Positions 9,525-17,901 of a stretch of DNA of 64,000 bases are shown here, piece after piece. The notes beneath the pieces are model-generated. The model saw nothing but the letters and a program-made list of their open reading frames with translations. It did no database searches and was not told the origin of the DNA. The DNA is taken from contig JAEMWC010000164.1 in assembly GCA_016490735.1 (NCBI GenBank), positions 565,001 through 629,000 on the forward strand. The letters are read 5' to 3'. Numbering within the stretch: position 1 is the stretch's first letter; each line of letters opens with the position of its first letter. The stretch is from Pachyseris speciosa (lineage: Eukaryota > Cnidaria > Anthozoa > Scleractinia > Pachyseridae). The translations under genes and the position numbers were made by a program.

Positions 9525-9673
9525 TTCCATGGCAATCCCCTCCTGTTTTTGGTACATGGGATAACCCAATAGGCATGGGAATGAAAAAAAAAAAAAAAAC
9601 CAAAGGAAAAGGACTTCTACTGGGCAAAAACAGTCCATTCAATTCAATCCCCATACTAGGAACCATTTTGTAA
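9521..9673 (+). CDS. 50-residue basic protein with a C-terminal GKNSPF-ILG motif
   Basis: A small frame that is easy to miss. ATG 9521 overlaps the preceding stop, and TAA lies at 9671. It begins MIPWQSPPVFGTWDNPIG, then has five lysines encoded by a run of 16 A, then KGKGLLLGKNSPF and a hydrophobic end (IPILGTIL). I recall similar C-termini just before the protease in related cnidarian Polintons, but cannot check. The A-run stays in frame. The short basic-plus-hydrophobic design resembles small core or membrane-active virion peptides. Function is unknown. Confidence 0.45.
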   Translation: MIPWQSPPVFGTWDNPIGMGMKKKKKTKGKGLLLGKNSPFNSIPILGTIL

Positions 9674-10127
9674 ATAAACCCTTATCCAACTTTGATTTAA
9701 TCAATTGGGTTAAACAACTTGGAATAAAACATTTTAGAGGAGTATTTTCAAGAGACAATCTGCCGAACCTGATGAGAAACAATGAATGTGGGATAGTCAA
9801 TCTTGATTCCAAAATTGGACCTGGTACTCATTGGGTTTGTTATAGGAATTTCAAAAATGATAAATACTGTGAATACTTCGACTCATTTGGTTTAATGATG
9901 CCAACAGAAGTTCAAAATACATGGCTGCAAGCGGTAAACAACTTGAATACTCTGGTGATGAGATACAAGAAAGGGAATCAGTATTATGTGGATATTGGTG
10001 TTTGTACTATCTTCTTGAGAGACAAAAAGGCAGATCCATTCTTAATACAATACATAATGCTGAATTTGATCCAACAGACACAAGAGTCAATCACAGATTC
10101 ATCATAGACTACTTCAAAAATATCTAA
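9673..10127 (+). pseudogene. Adenain-like cysteine protease (C5 type), start lost and frame-broken
   Basis: Reading from about 9673 gives LSNFDLINWVKQLGIKHF, then GTHWVCYRNF with the catalytic His, and EYFDSFG with the acidic residue. After about 9960-9975 the sequence carrying the nucleophile Cys (SVLCGYWCLYYLLER) is in another frame, ending at 10,127. The His-Asp/Glu-Cys order and the CGYWCLYYL segment are those of the adenovirus/Polinton maturation protease. No ATG is present at the expected start; the first in-frame ATG, at 9772, lies inside the fold. With a missing start and a break between catalytic residues the gene is dead unless the indel is an assembly error. Confidence 0.75.
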
Positions 10128-10139
10128 CTTAATGGTATA

Positions 10140-10298
10140 ATGGTAAAATCATATTGTGTGAAACAGAAGAAGCAGACTGAGTGTGTACCAGGAAGTGAAA
10201 GATATCAAAAGACAAAAAATGGTCGAACTGTGATGAAATGTACTTGTGCTGAATGTGGAATCACAAAGACTAAATTTGTCAGAAATCGGGGAAACTGA
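10140..10298 (+). CDS. Zinc-ribbon fragment (52 residues)
   Basis: A short frame from ATG 10,140 to TGA 10,296-10,298, too small for standard ORF lists. It begins MVKSYCVKQKKQTECVPGS and has a CxC-x2-C segment (MKCTCAECG) after a basic linker; with the early cysteines it can form a zinc ribbon. Comparable zinc-ribbon N-termini occur on Polinton virion proteins, sometimes joined to a PLA2-like domain. The upstream region has GGTATAATG at the start. It probably continued in the next block; a frame break lies at about 10,290-10,310. Confidence 0.5.
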   Translation: MVKSYCVKQKKQTECVPGSERYQKTKNGRTVMKCTCAECGITKTKFVRNRGN

Positions 10299-10310
10299 AT
10301 AGCCCGTCTG

Positions 10311-10710
10311 AAGGGGCGGGCATACTAGATTCAGCCGCAGATATGGCGCTAACAGGATTCTTAGAACATGGAGTCCCTTATTTAGCAAAGAAAGGTGTAG
10401 AAATGGGAAGATATTATGCTCAGAAGCAATGAGAAATCCAAAGCTGCAAAAGAAATTAATTGACAAAGGACTTTCCCTCGCAAAGCCTACAATCACAAAG
10501 GTTGGTAAAGAAGGCTTAATGCAATTGAGCACTGCTATTAGACCCAAACGCTCTGACAAGAAAAAAATGTATAAAACAGATATTGCTGGAGTTGATTATA
10601 CACGTGGTGGCTCATTGCTTGGAGATATCATGTATGCAAAACCAGAAGATATACAAAAATGGGTAGCTAAAATCAATAAAATGGGAGGCGCGATTGATAT
10701 CCATAGGTAA
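10311..10710 (+). pseudogene. Fragments of a virion protein between zinc ribbon and PLA2-like domain
   Basis: Open sequence in two frames. From about 10,311 to 10,430 it includes MALTGFLEHGVPYLAKKGVE. From ATG 10,429 to 10,710 it is a 93-residue frame (MRNPKLQKKLIDKGLSLAKP, then GGSLLGDIMYAKPEDIQKWV). The junction is another ATGA overlap. The stop at 10,708 lies where the PLA2-like reading starts in a different frame. The pieces are basic and helical and lie among structural genes, so I read them as one decayed virion protein. No catalytic motif is seen. Confidence 0.45.
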
Positions 10711-11078
10711 TTGGCAAGCTTCCTAAACCAAAAGCAGGTTGGACACCAAGTAAATATAAATATATGGGACCATACAATCCATTGCATGAGCAGTTGGAAT
10801 ATGATCCAAATACTGGCGAGGTCTTGAAATGGAATGTACAACCTTACAATAAGGTGGATGAAATAGCAGCTTACCACGATATTTGTTATGATATGGGAAA
10901 AAATAAAGGCGATTGTGATAGAACAATGGTCGAGTCACTAGATCAAATACCATATGGTGAGATGCCAAAATGGGGTCAAACAGCTAGATTCTTAATCGAC
11001 AAAAAACAGAAACTTGGTCTCGGTGTTTCAAAAAACGGAAAAAGCCGTCGAGTGAAGAAAACTGGCAAGAAAAACTAG
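10707..11078 (+). pseudogene. PLA2-like domain, upstream frame broken
   Basis: The frame open from about 10,707 (first ATG 10,764) to 11,078 contains YMGPYNPL, which may be the glycine-containing calcium loop, and KVDEIAAYHDICYDMG with the His-Asp pair of secreted and parvovirus-type phospholipase A2. GDCDRTMVESLD follows. Some Polintons and adintoviruses encode such a domain, proposed to breach the endosome during entry, as in parvovirus VP1. An in-frame TAG at 10,704 and the adjacent 10,429 frame show a break just upstream. Downstream the integrase frame overlaps its C-terminal end, with another break near 11,042-11,060. Confidence 0.6.
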
Positions 11079-11998
11079 CTGATGAATTACATGCACCCAT
11101 AAAACGAAATTTCACTCGGCGGCGTGTGATTGTAAATAAAATTGATGAAATATGGGCAAGTGATCTAGTTGAAATGCAACAGTTCAGTAAATGGAATAAA
11201 GGTTATCGATATCTTCTTATGGTTATTGATGTCTTCAGCAAATATGGTTGGATTGTCCCATTGAAGGATAAGAAAGGTGAATCTGTCACTGAAGCATTCA
11301 AATCAATATTCAAGGAAGGTAGAAAACCACAGTATTTATGGGTCGACAAGGGAAAAGAGTTTTACAACAAACACTTGAAGGACTTGCTAGAGAAACATAG
11401 TGTACAGATGTACTCAACTGAGAATGAAGAGAAATCATCAGTAGTTGAAAGATGGAATAGGACAATTAAATCCAAAATGTGGAAGCAGTTCACTGTTCAA
11501 GGTAATACACAGTATTTAGACATGTTACCAAAATTAGTGAAACAGTATAATAATACCAAACATTCAAGCACAAAGATGACACCCGTTGAAGCATCTGATA
11601 AGAGGAATGAAGGAACTGTTTACTTCAATTTGTATGGTGATATGAAAACATTAAAACAGAAACCAAAATTTAAAATAGGTGACAAGGTCCGAATATCCAA
11701 GTATAAACGGAATGTGTTCGACAAGGGCTATACACCAAATTGGACTGAAGAAGTATTTACAGTTGATAAGATCCAATACACTAATCCAGTCACTTACAAA
11801 CTAAAAGATCTCAACGATGAAGAAATACAAGGGAGTTTTTATGAAGCTGAATTATTGAAAGCCAGACAGGATGTATTCCGTATTGATAAAGTCATTCGCA
11901 GAGATTACAAGAAGAAACAAGCTTTGGTGAAGTGGAAGGGTTACAGTGACGAATTTAACAGTTGGATCCCGTTCAAGGATTTAAAAGACATATTATAA
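11042..11998 (+). CDS. Polinton-type DDE integrase with C-terminal chromodomain
   Basis: The retrovirus-like integrase frame is open upstream of its first GTG (11,126) to at least 11,042. Catalytic residues are visible: Asp in IWASDLVEM, Asp in LWVDKGKEF and Glu in SVVERWNRT. An SH3-like basic domain follows (KPKFKIGDKVRISKYKRN). The C-terminus is a chromodomain (KVIRRDYKKKQALVKWKGYS, ending NSWIPFKDL) that could steer integration to marked chromatin. This is the F54H12.3-like integrase common in animal genomes. The catalytic core is unbroken, but no ATG exists in this frame near the N-terminus. The gene probably lost its true start through the frame break at about 11,042-11,060, or was fused to the PLA2-like part. 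Confidence 0.82.
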   Translation, partial: KPSSEENWQEKLADELHAPIKRNFTRRRVIVNKIDEIWASDLVEMQQFSKWNKGYRYLLMVIDVFSKYGWIVPLKDKKGESVTEAFKSIFKEGRKPQYLWVDKGKEFYNKHLKDLLEKHSVQMYSTENEEKSSVVERWNRTIKSKMWKQFTVQGNTQYLDMLPKLVKQYNNTKHSSTKMTPVEASDKRNEGTVYFNLYGDMKTLKQKPKFKIGDKVRISKYKRNVFDKGYTPNWTEEVFTVDKIQYTNPVTYKLKDLNDEEIQGSFYEAELLKARQDVFRIDKVIRRDYKKKQALVKWKGYSDEFNSWIPFKDLKDIL

Positions 11999-12148
11999 AG
12001 AGAAAATTATCTAACATATATGTGAGTAGACCCTACAGTATATCTGTTATTTGCTATTATGTAGCCAAGAATATTATTATTCCTGACTATATTTAAACAC
12101 AGGTCGAAAATGAATTAAAAAAATAAATTATTATAATATAATATACAA
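11999..12148 (+). promoter_or_regulatory. Spacer with early-type promoter box upstream of the BRO gene
   Basis: A 150-bp AT-rich spacer. At about 12,088-12,119 it has the block TATATTTAAACACAGG followed by GAAAATG-ATTAAA, about 60 bp before ATG 12,149. Nearly the same block lies at 13,264-13,296, about 57 bp before the PolB ATG. It is absent before the virion genes. I infer an early promoter with the TATTTAAA core acting as TATA box. Confidence 0.5.
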
Positions 12149-12987
12149 ATGCAAAAATATTCCTACGATAATAAAGAATTAGATGTATCAATAGATTGCT
12201 ATCTTGATGATAAAAATGAAATATGGTTCAGAGGAAGAGACATTGCTAAAATTCTTGACTATAAAAATCCACAAAGAGCAATCAGAGATTATGTTGTATC
12301 GGATGATAAAATCTTAAGAGACCACAAAATCAGCATAAATTCACGAGGGACAAAAATGGTCCCTCGTGCTGAGGCCACTGATTCACGGGGACAAAAATGG
12401 TCCCTCGTGCTGAGACCCCCGAAAAAACTTTCAAATGTTTCTTCGTAAATGAATCTGGACTTTATTCACTAATACTGTCCTCTAAAAAACAGGAAGCAGT
12501 AAAATTCAAACATTGGGTTACATCGAAAGTATTACCATCAATCAGGAAACAGGGATATTACAAACAGTTCAATGATAGAAGTAATAACATGCTGATGATT
12601 GAAAGTGAAAATGATCTGCACTGCAAGATTGTATCATTCATCAGAAAAAAATATGAAGATGCTTTAATGATTGTCGGTCTAGGTGAAAATCAAATAAGCT
12701 CAAATATGAGAATCAGAAGTTATAACAAAGGATATATGGCTGGTCAGTGTGATTTAATGCTGTTGAATCCCACTAGAAAATACAATGCTCTATGTCTTGA
12801 ATTCAAAAGTCCAACTGGTGTGTATCAAGTGTCAGATAAACAAAAAAGTATGAAGCAAATGTATGAGAAAAATAAGTGTAAGTACATCATGAGCAATTGT
12901 TTCGAAGACTTGATTCATGAAATAACCAAACACTTGGAAGAAAGCAAATTATACTTATCACGAAGGAAAGATTTAAAAGAAAATTAA
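12149..12987 (+). pseudogene. BRO-N domain joined to a VRR-NUC/PD-(D/E)XK-like nuclease, frame-broken
   Basis: The N-terminal part from ATG 12,149 is a BRO-N DNA-binding domain (WFRGRDIAKILDYKNPQRAI). Its second half lies in another frame (FVNESGLYSLILSSKK, then HWVTSKVLPSIRKQG). The break is explained locally: a 42-bp direct duplication (12,339-12,380 and from 12,381) whose second copy has lost one base. Downstream, to the stop at 12,987, GYMAGQCDLMLL and CLEFKSPTGVYQVSDKQ give the Asp and Glu-x-Lys of a PD-(D/E)XK nuclease close to VRR-NUC. BRO-N proteins act in replication or transcription of large DNA viruses. Joining one to a nuclease suggests genome processing or repair. Confidence 0.65.
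12339..12415 (+). repeat. 42-bp direct duplication with internal hairpin inside the BRO gene
   Basis: Two head-to-tail copies, 12,339-12,380 and 12,381 to about 12,415. Each contains ACGAGGGAC-loop-GTCCCTCGT, a 9-bp stem around CAAAAATG; in copy two the stem has lost one base. The duplication alone is in frame (14 codons); the 1-base loss shifts the frame. Confidence 0.8.
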
Positions 12988-13020
12988 ATTGATATAAAAA
13001 TAAAAATATATAGATTATAT

Positions 13021-13218
13021 ATGGAGAATCAAAATGTCAAGAGAGGTCGGGGAAGGCCTAGAGTTCTCAGTGATGAGGAAAGAAAAAAACACAAGACTAC
13101 CTATATGCTAAATAAAGAATGGTACTGTAACATATGTAAGACAGGACGTAACTACACAATGGCAGGAAAATCTTGTCATATTAAAACAAAAAAACATCAA
13201 AAAAATATTCTTCAATAA
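13021..13218 (+). CDS. AT-hook plus C2H2 zinc-finger protein
   Basis: Intact 65-residue protein from ATG 13,021, which lies in TTATATATG. The N-terminus carries an AT-hook (VKRGRGRPRVL). The rest is one C2H2-like finger (WYCNICKTGRNYTMAGKSCH, second His in KKHQKN). It is placed between the BRO/nuclease and PolB genes, so a role in transcription or replication control of the element is plausible. The linker between Cys and His pairs is long (about 12 residues), as in viral and matrin-type fingers. The family is not named. Confidence 0.6.
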   Translation: MENQNVKRGRGRPRVLSDEERKKHKTTYMLNKEWYCNICKTGRNYTMAGKSCHIKTKKHQKNILQ

Positions 13219-13263
13219 TTACAATTCAAAAGGATCCAGTAATTGGATCAATTGAATTCTCAA

Positions 13264-13296
13264 CCATATTTAAACGCAGACGGAAATGTATTAAAG
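13264..13296 (+). promoter_or_regulatory. Early-type promoter box upstream of PolB
   Basis: CATATTTAAACGCAGACGG followed by AAATG-ATTAAAG matches the block at 12,088-12,119 upstream of BRO at most positions, at nearly the same distance (about 57 bp) from the start codon. Shared sequence in otherwise unrelated spacers suggests a promoter for replication genes. Confidence 0.5.
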
Positions 13297-13322
13297 AAAT
13301 AATAACTATAGATACATTATAA

Positions 13323-16300
13323 ATGGAAAAAATTATCGAAACTAGTAGTAATATGGACAAGAAAAGTCTCAAAAAATTGAGCAAATCCAAGCTAATCGAA
13401 TTGCTGTTGAAGCAGCAGAAAAAGCCTAAAGTTATTATAGTTGATGACACAAAACCAGTACCTAAACCAAGAACAAGACCAATTCCCGCCCCAAGGACGA
13501 AAAGACCAACTGTGAAAGAATTGGTTGATTATTTTGAGAGGAAAAGATTACCAGCTCCACCAAAAGAATGGTTGGAAGAAATAGAGCAATTGAAAAAGAG
13601 ACCGATCCCAGCCCCCAGAACCAAACAGGTGATTCAGAGACCAACACCTACACCCAGGACTAAGATAGGCAAACAGAGAAAGCTCTGAAGGGCTTCACAA
13701 AATCTTTTGAAATCGGTATAAAAAATAACAAAGACCCGCTTGCGCAACTGCAAAACACAAGAAAGGCTGTTGCATATAATATTATAAAATTGTTGAATGA
13801 AATTAAAGGTCTCAAATTTGTTGAAACACTCAAGGTAATATTTGCAAAAATGACTGACGGAGAAATAGAATACAAAACAGCATATTTCAACAGTGTAGCT
13901 CAAACAATTGTGAATAATCTGGAAGTAACTGAATCACTACAGTTGTCAAAAGACCAAATAATGAATAAGATTGCAGTTTGGGTATCTGAAGGTTCAGGTT
14001 GGACTGTTGATTCAGTTGATAGTCATTATCTTAATGTTGTGAAATATGCGCCAATGAAGGGCTCCTCATACATTAAACTACCGAATGAACTCAGAAACAG
14101 TGCAAAGGGTTTAATTAACTTGAAAAATGAGGATAATGAATGCTTCCGATGGTGTCACATCAGACACCTGAACCCACAAGAGAAATACCCACAGAGGATT
14201 AAAAAAGTTGACAAAAAATACATTGAAAAATTGGATTATACAGGGATTGAATTCCCAGTTGCAACCAAGCATTACAACAAGATAGAGAAACAAAATGAGA
14301 TCAACATCAATGTTTTTGGTTATGAGAATAGACAGCCATATCCAATTTTTGTTTCAAAAGAGAAATATGAAGACTGCTTGAATCTGCTTCTAATAACTGA
14401 AAATGAAAACAAGCATTATGTGCTAATCAAAGATTTCAATAAGTTCATGTACAATCAAACAAAGCACAAAGAAAGAAAACATTTTTGTATGCACTGTCTT
14501 CAATGCTTCAGCTCTGAAAGGGTGTTGAATGATCACAAGGACAACTGCATGCAAGTAAATGGCACACAGGCAATAAAAATGCCAAACAAAGATAACAACA
14601 TAGTGAAATTCAACAACTTTCATAAACAACAGCGGGTACCATTTGTTATATATGCTGACTTTGAGGCCATCACTGAAAAAATACACGGTTGTCAACCCAA
14701 CAATGATAAATCATACACTGAAGCCTATCAGAAGCATACTGACTGTGGCCACGGCTATAAAGTAGTTTGTTGTTATGATGATAAATACAGCAAACCAGCA
14801 GTAATATACAGGGGTGAAAAGGCTGTGTACAAATTCATGAAAGCTATGTTGGAGGAGGTCAAATATTGCAAGAATGTTGTGAAAAAAAATTTTAACAAAC
14901 CATTGAAAATGACTAAAGATGATGAAGAGAAATTCCGAAAAGCCAAAGTTTGTCACATCTGTGATAAGAAATATACTGAAAAGGATATTAGAGTCCGAGA
15001 TCATTGTCACATCACTGGTAAATACAGAGGTTCTGCTCACCAAGATTGTAATCTGAAACTCAGAGTGAACCCAGAAGAAATAAAAATACCAGTCATATTT
15101 CACAATCTAAGAGGCTATGATAGTCATTTTATTATGCAGGAGATTGGAGCCATTGTTAAGAAGCACACTTACAAAAACAAGAAAGGTGAAGACTGTCAAA
15201 TGAACATCAATGCTATCCCAAACAACATGGAGAAGTATATGGCTTTCATGCTTGGCAACCACTTGACCTTCATTGATAGTTTCCAGTTCATGAGCTCCAG
15301 TTTGGAAAAACTTGTAGGCAATCTACCAAAAGAAGCCTTAAAATACACCTCACAAGAGTTTAAGGGAAAGGATCTTAATCTGATGGCACAGAAAGGTGTT
15401 TATCCTTACGACTACATGGACAGTTTCGATCAATTCAATCAGAAGCTGCCATCAAAAAATGAATTCTATAGCATACTGAGACATGCTCAGACAGTGTGGG
15501 AAACATTCTCTTTGAAAAACATGGGTGATTATCATGACCTGTACCTTAAAACAGATGTACTCCTACTGGCTGATGTATTTGAAAACTTCAGAAAAACATG
15601 CCTTGAGTACTATAAACTGGACCCGTGTCACTATTTCACATCTCCCGGTTTATCTTGGGACGCCATGCTAAAAATGACTGACATAAAATTAGAATTGATG
15701 ACAGACATTGATATGTTCCAGTTCATTGAAAAGGGTATGCGTGGAGGAATCAGCTATATAGCCAACCGTTACGGTAAAGCAAATAATAAATACATGAAAG
15801 AGTATGACGAGAAGGCGCCCTCGACGTACATCGTGTATCTTGATGCTAATAATTTGTATGGTTGGGCTATGAGTCAATATTTACCAACCGGTGGTTTCAA
15901 ATGGTTGACACAAAAACAGATCAATAATTTAGACCTGGCTGTCTATAAAGAAGACAGCAACAAAGGTTTGATTCTTGAAGTTGATTTAGAATACCCCCAG
16001 AGTTACATGATCTTCACAATGACTATCCACTGGCACCGGAAAAGGTCAAAGTGACTGGGGACATGCTATCAGATTATTGTAAAAACATAGCGAAGAAATA
16101 TAAAATATCAACTGGTCTGGTACATAAACTGATACCAACATTAAGCAACAAAGAAAAATACGTGCTCCATTACAGGAACCTCCAATTATATACTGATCTC
16201 GGTTTGAAAATAACTAAAATCCATCGAGTTCTAGAGTTCAATCAGTCCGCATGGCTCAGACAGTACATCGACTTCAACACGCAGAAAAGAACTAACGCTA

Positions 16301-17097
16301 AAAATGCCTTTGAGAAAGACTTTTTCAAGCTGATGAATAACAGTGTATTTGGCAAAACGATGGAAAACCTTAGAAAGCGAGTAGACGTCAGATTAGTCAC
16401 CGATGAAAAGAAACTATTAAAAATGGCTGCTAAACCGACATATGTTAGCAGTAAAATCTTCAATGAAAATTTGGTAGCTGTTCATAACATAAAAGAAACA
16501 CTCACCCTGAACAGGCCGGCATATGTGGGTATGTGCATCTTGGATCTAAGCAAGACACTGATGTACGATTTCCATTACAACTACATCAAAGAGAAATATG
16601 GAGATGAAGCAAAATTATTATTCACAGACACAGACAGTTTGACCTATGAAATTGGAACCCATGACATCTATAGAAATTTCTGGAAGGATAAAAATAAATT
16701 TGATAACGGTGACTATCCTGAAAGCTCGCCATTCTCCGATAAGACCAATAAAAAAGTAATTGGTAAGATGAAAGATGAGACTGCTGGAGTCCCAATATGT
16801 GAATTCGTAGGACTGAGATCGAAGATGTATAGCTATATTAAAGATGATCAGAAAGGAGGGAAGACAGCAAAAGGTATTAGTAAGAATATTATTAAGAATA
16901 ACATCAAACATGAAAATTATAAAGAGACACTATTTGATAATAAACAGATGCATCATAGAATGAAAACAATTAGAAGTCAGAACCATCAACTTGGAAGTTA
17001 TGAGATAAATAAAGTATCACTCAGCTGCTTTGACGACAAGCGGTATATTCATGATAATGGCGTGACAAGCTTTGCCTATGGACATAATGAAATCTAG
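13323..17097 (+). pseudogene. polB: Protein-primed-type family B DNA polymerase with zinc finger and endonuclease VII domain, broken twice
   Basis: ATG 13,323 opens 121 residues with four PxxxPR motifs. The frame shifts near 13,670-13,680 and runs on to about 16,000, then shifts again and ends at 17,097. Visible parts in order: zinc finger (FCMHCLQCFSSERVLNDH, about 14,480-14,540), ExoI (YADFEAIT, about 14,650), endonuclease VII-like domain (VCHICDKKYTEKD, then VRDHCHITGKYRG, about 14,945-15,063), ExoII (NLRGYDSHF), ExoIII (YLKTDVLLLADVFENF), motif A (YLDANNLYGWAM), motif B (KLMNNSVFGKTMEN) and motif C (FTDTDSLTYE). All polymerase and exonuclease motifs are present, so only the two indels inactivate it. 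It replicated the element, probably by protein priming. Confidence 0.85.
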
Positions 17098-17308
17098 CTG
17101 TTGACGTCACGCCATATGATTTTTGTGAGTTTTAAAATACTGCCCTCTTTGGGGGTTTCCCTTTCGAATGAGTCATCAAACTACGTCAGATTTTTCGCTT
17201 TTTACACATGCGTATTATTTTTTATCTTTGTAAATTTCATTTATGTACCACAAGCATAAAAATGAAAATACAAACGAATATATAAGGGTTGTTTCACACA
17301 GATAAAGA
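17098..17308. other. Non-coding end region of the viral element
   Basis: No gene. AT-rich sequence between PolB and the paired hairpins. In Polintons PolB usually lies next to a terminal inverted repeat, so the element boundary is probably within the next few hundred bases. The partner repeat is outside the window, so the edge cannot be fixed. Confidence 0.4.
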
Positions 17309-17422
17309 GTGGCTTGTATGCAGAGTATACTAACGATTGGAAAAAGCGGGGGCCTTTCGTTAGCGAAATGTATACAAGCCACCCCGTGGAATAATGAAAA
17401 ACCCCCGCCGTTATTCCATGGG
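17309..17422. repeat. Two adjacent stem-loops with complementary loops
   Basis: Stem-loop one spans 17,309-17,382 (GTGGCTTGTAT pairs with ATACAAGCCAC; inner CTAACGA pairs with TCGTTAG). Stem-loop two spans 17,384-17,422 (GTGGAATAA pairs with TTATTCCATG, one mismatch). Loop one contains GCGGGGG and loop two CCCCCGC, which can pair. This may be the terminal structure of the viral element. Confidence 0.65.
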
Positions 17423-17424
17423 TT

Positions 17425-17510
17425 GAAATAATAAAAAAATAATAAAAAATGAAAAATAAAAAAATGAAAAATAAAAAAAATGAAAAATAAAAAATGAAAA
17501 ATAAAAAATC
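17425..17510. repeat. A-rich tandem repeat
   Basis: About five imperfect copies of a 17-18-bp unit of the type ATGAAAAATAAAAAA. Possibly a subterminal repeat of the viral element or host low-complexity DNA. Confidence 0.7.
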
Positions 17511-17698
17511 ACCCTTAGATGGTGTCGGATTGTTGGGTAGAGCTATAGTGGAAGCTTAGGCTTTGACAGAAGTGCCGGTTCAATCTCAAGCCGGAGGGTG
17601 AAAAAAAACAATGAAACAAATACTTGGCCCCAAGAGGGTCTGATAGGGCCAGAGCTCTGGTGGTGAGGTGGTGGGAATTCAAAAAAACAAAACAAAAA

Positions 17699-17760
17699 AA
17701 ACCTCTCATGAGGGACGGGTGGTGATTCAAATTCCAAATTAAGTCCCTCATGAGAGGTTC
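17699..17760. repeat. Hairpin with AACCTCTCATGAGGGA arms
   Basis: Inverted arms of about 17 bp (AACCTCTCATGAGGGAC and GTCCCTCATGAGAGGTT) around a 25-bp loop. Each arm contains the partial palindrome CTCATGAG. A short foldback element is the simplest reading. Confidence 0.7.
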
Positions 17761-17901
17761 TGGTGGCCACCAGTTTTGCTATTTTTTTTCTGCAGCTATA
17801 GGCGATGACTCATTCCCTGTTTTCCGAGAATGTCACGCTTGGTGATTTTTCCGAGAATGTCACGCATTTTAATAAACTATAGATGAAGTGTGCAGACCTT
17901 G

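Noticed and set aside
13790..13792. TTG at 13,790 as a separate PolB start
   Set aside because: The frame is open upstream to about 13,680, and related proteins continue from the 13,323 ATG; this is a frame break, not a start.
17511..17610. tRNA-like sequence with a GGTTCAATCTC B-box-like motif
   Set aside because: No convincing A box at the right spacing and no cloverleaf; not called as tRNA or SINE.
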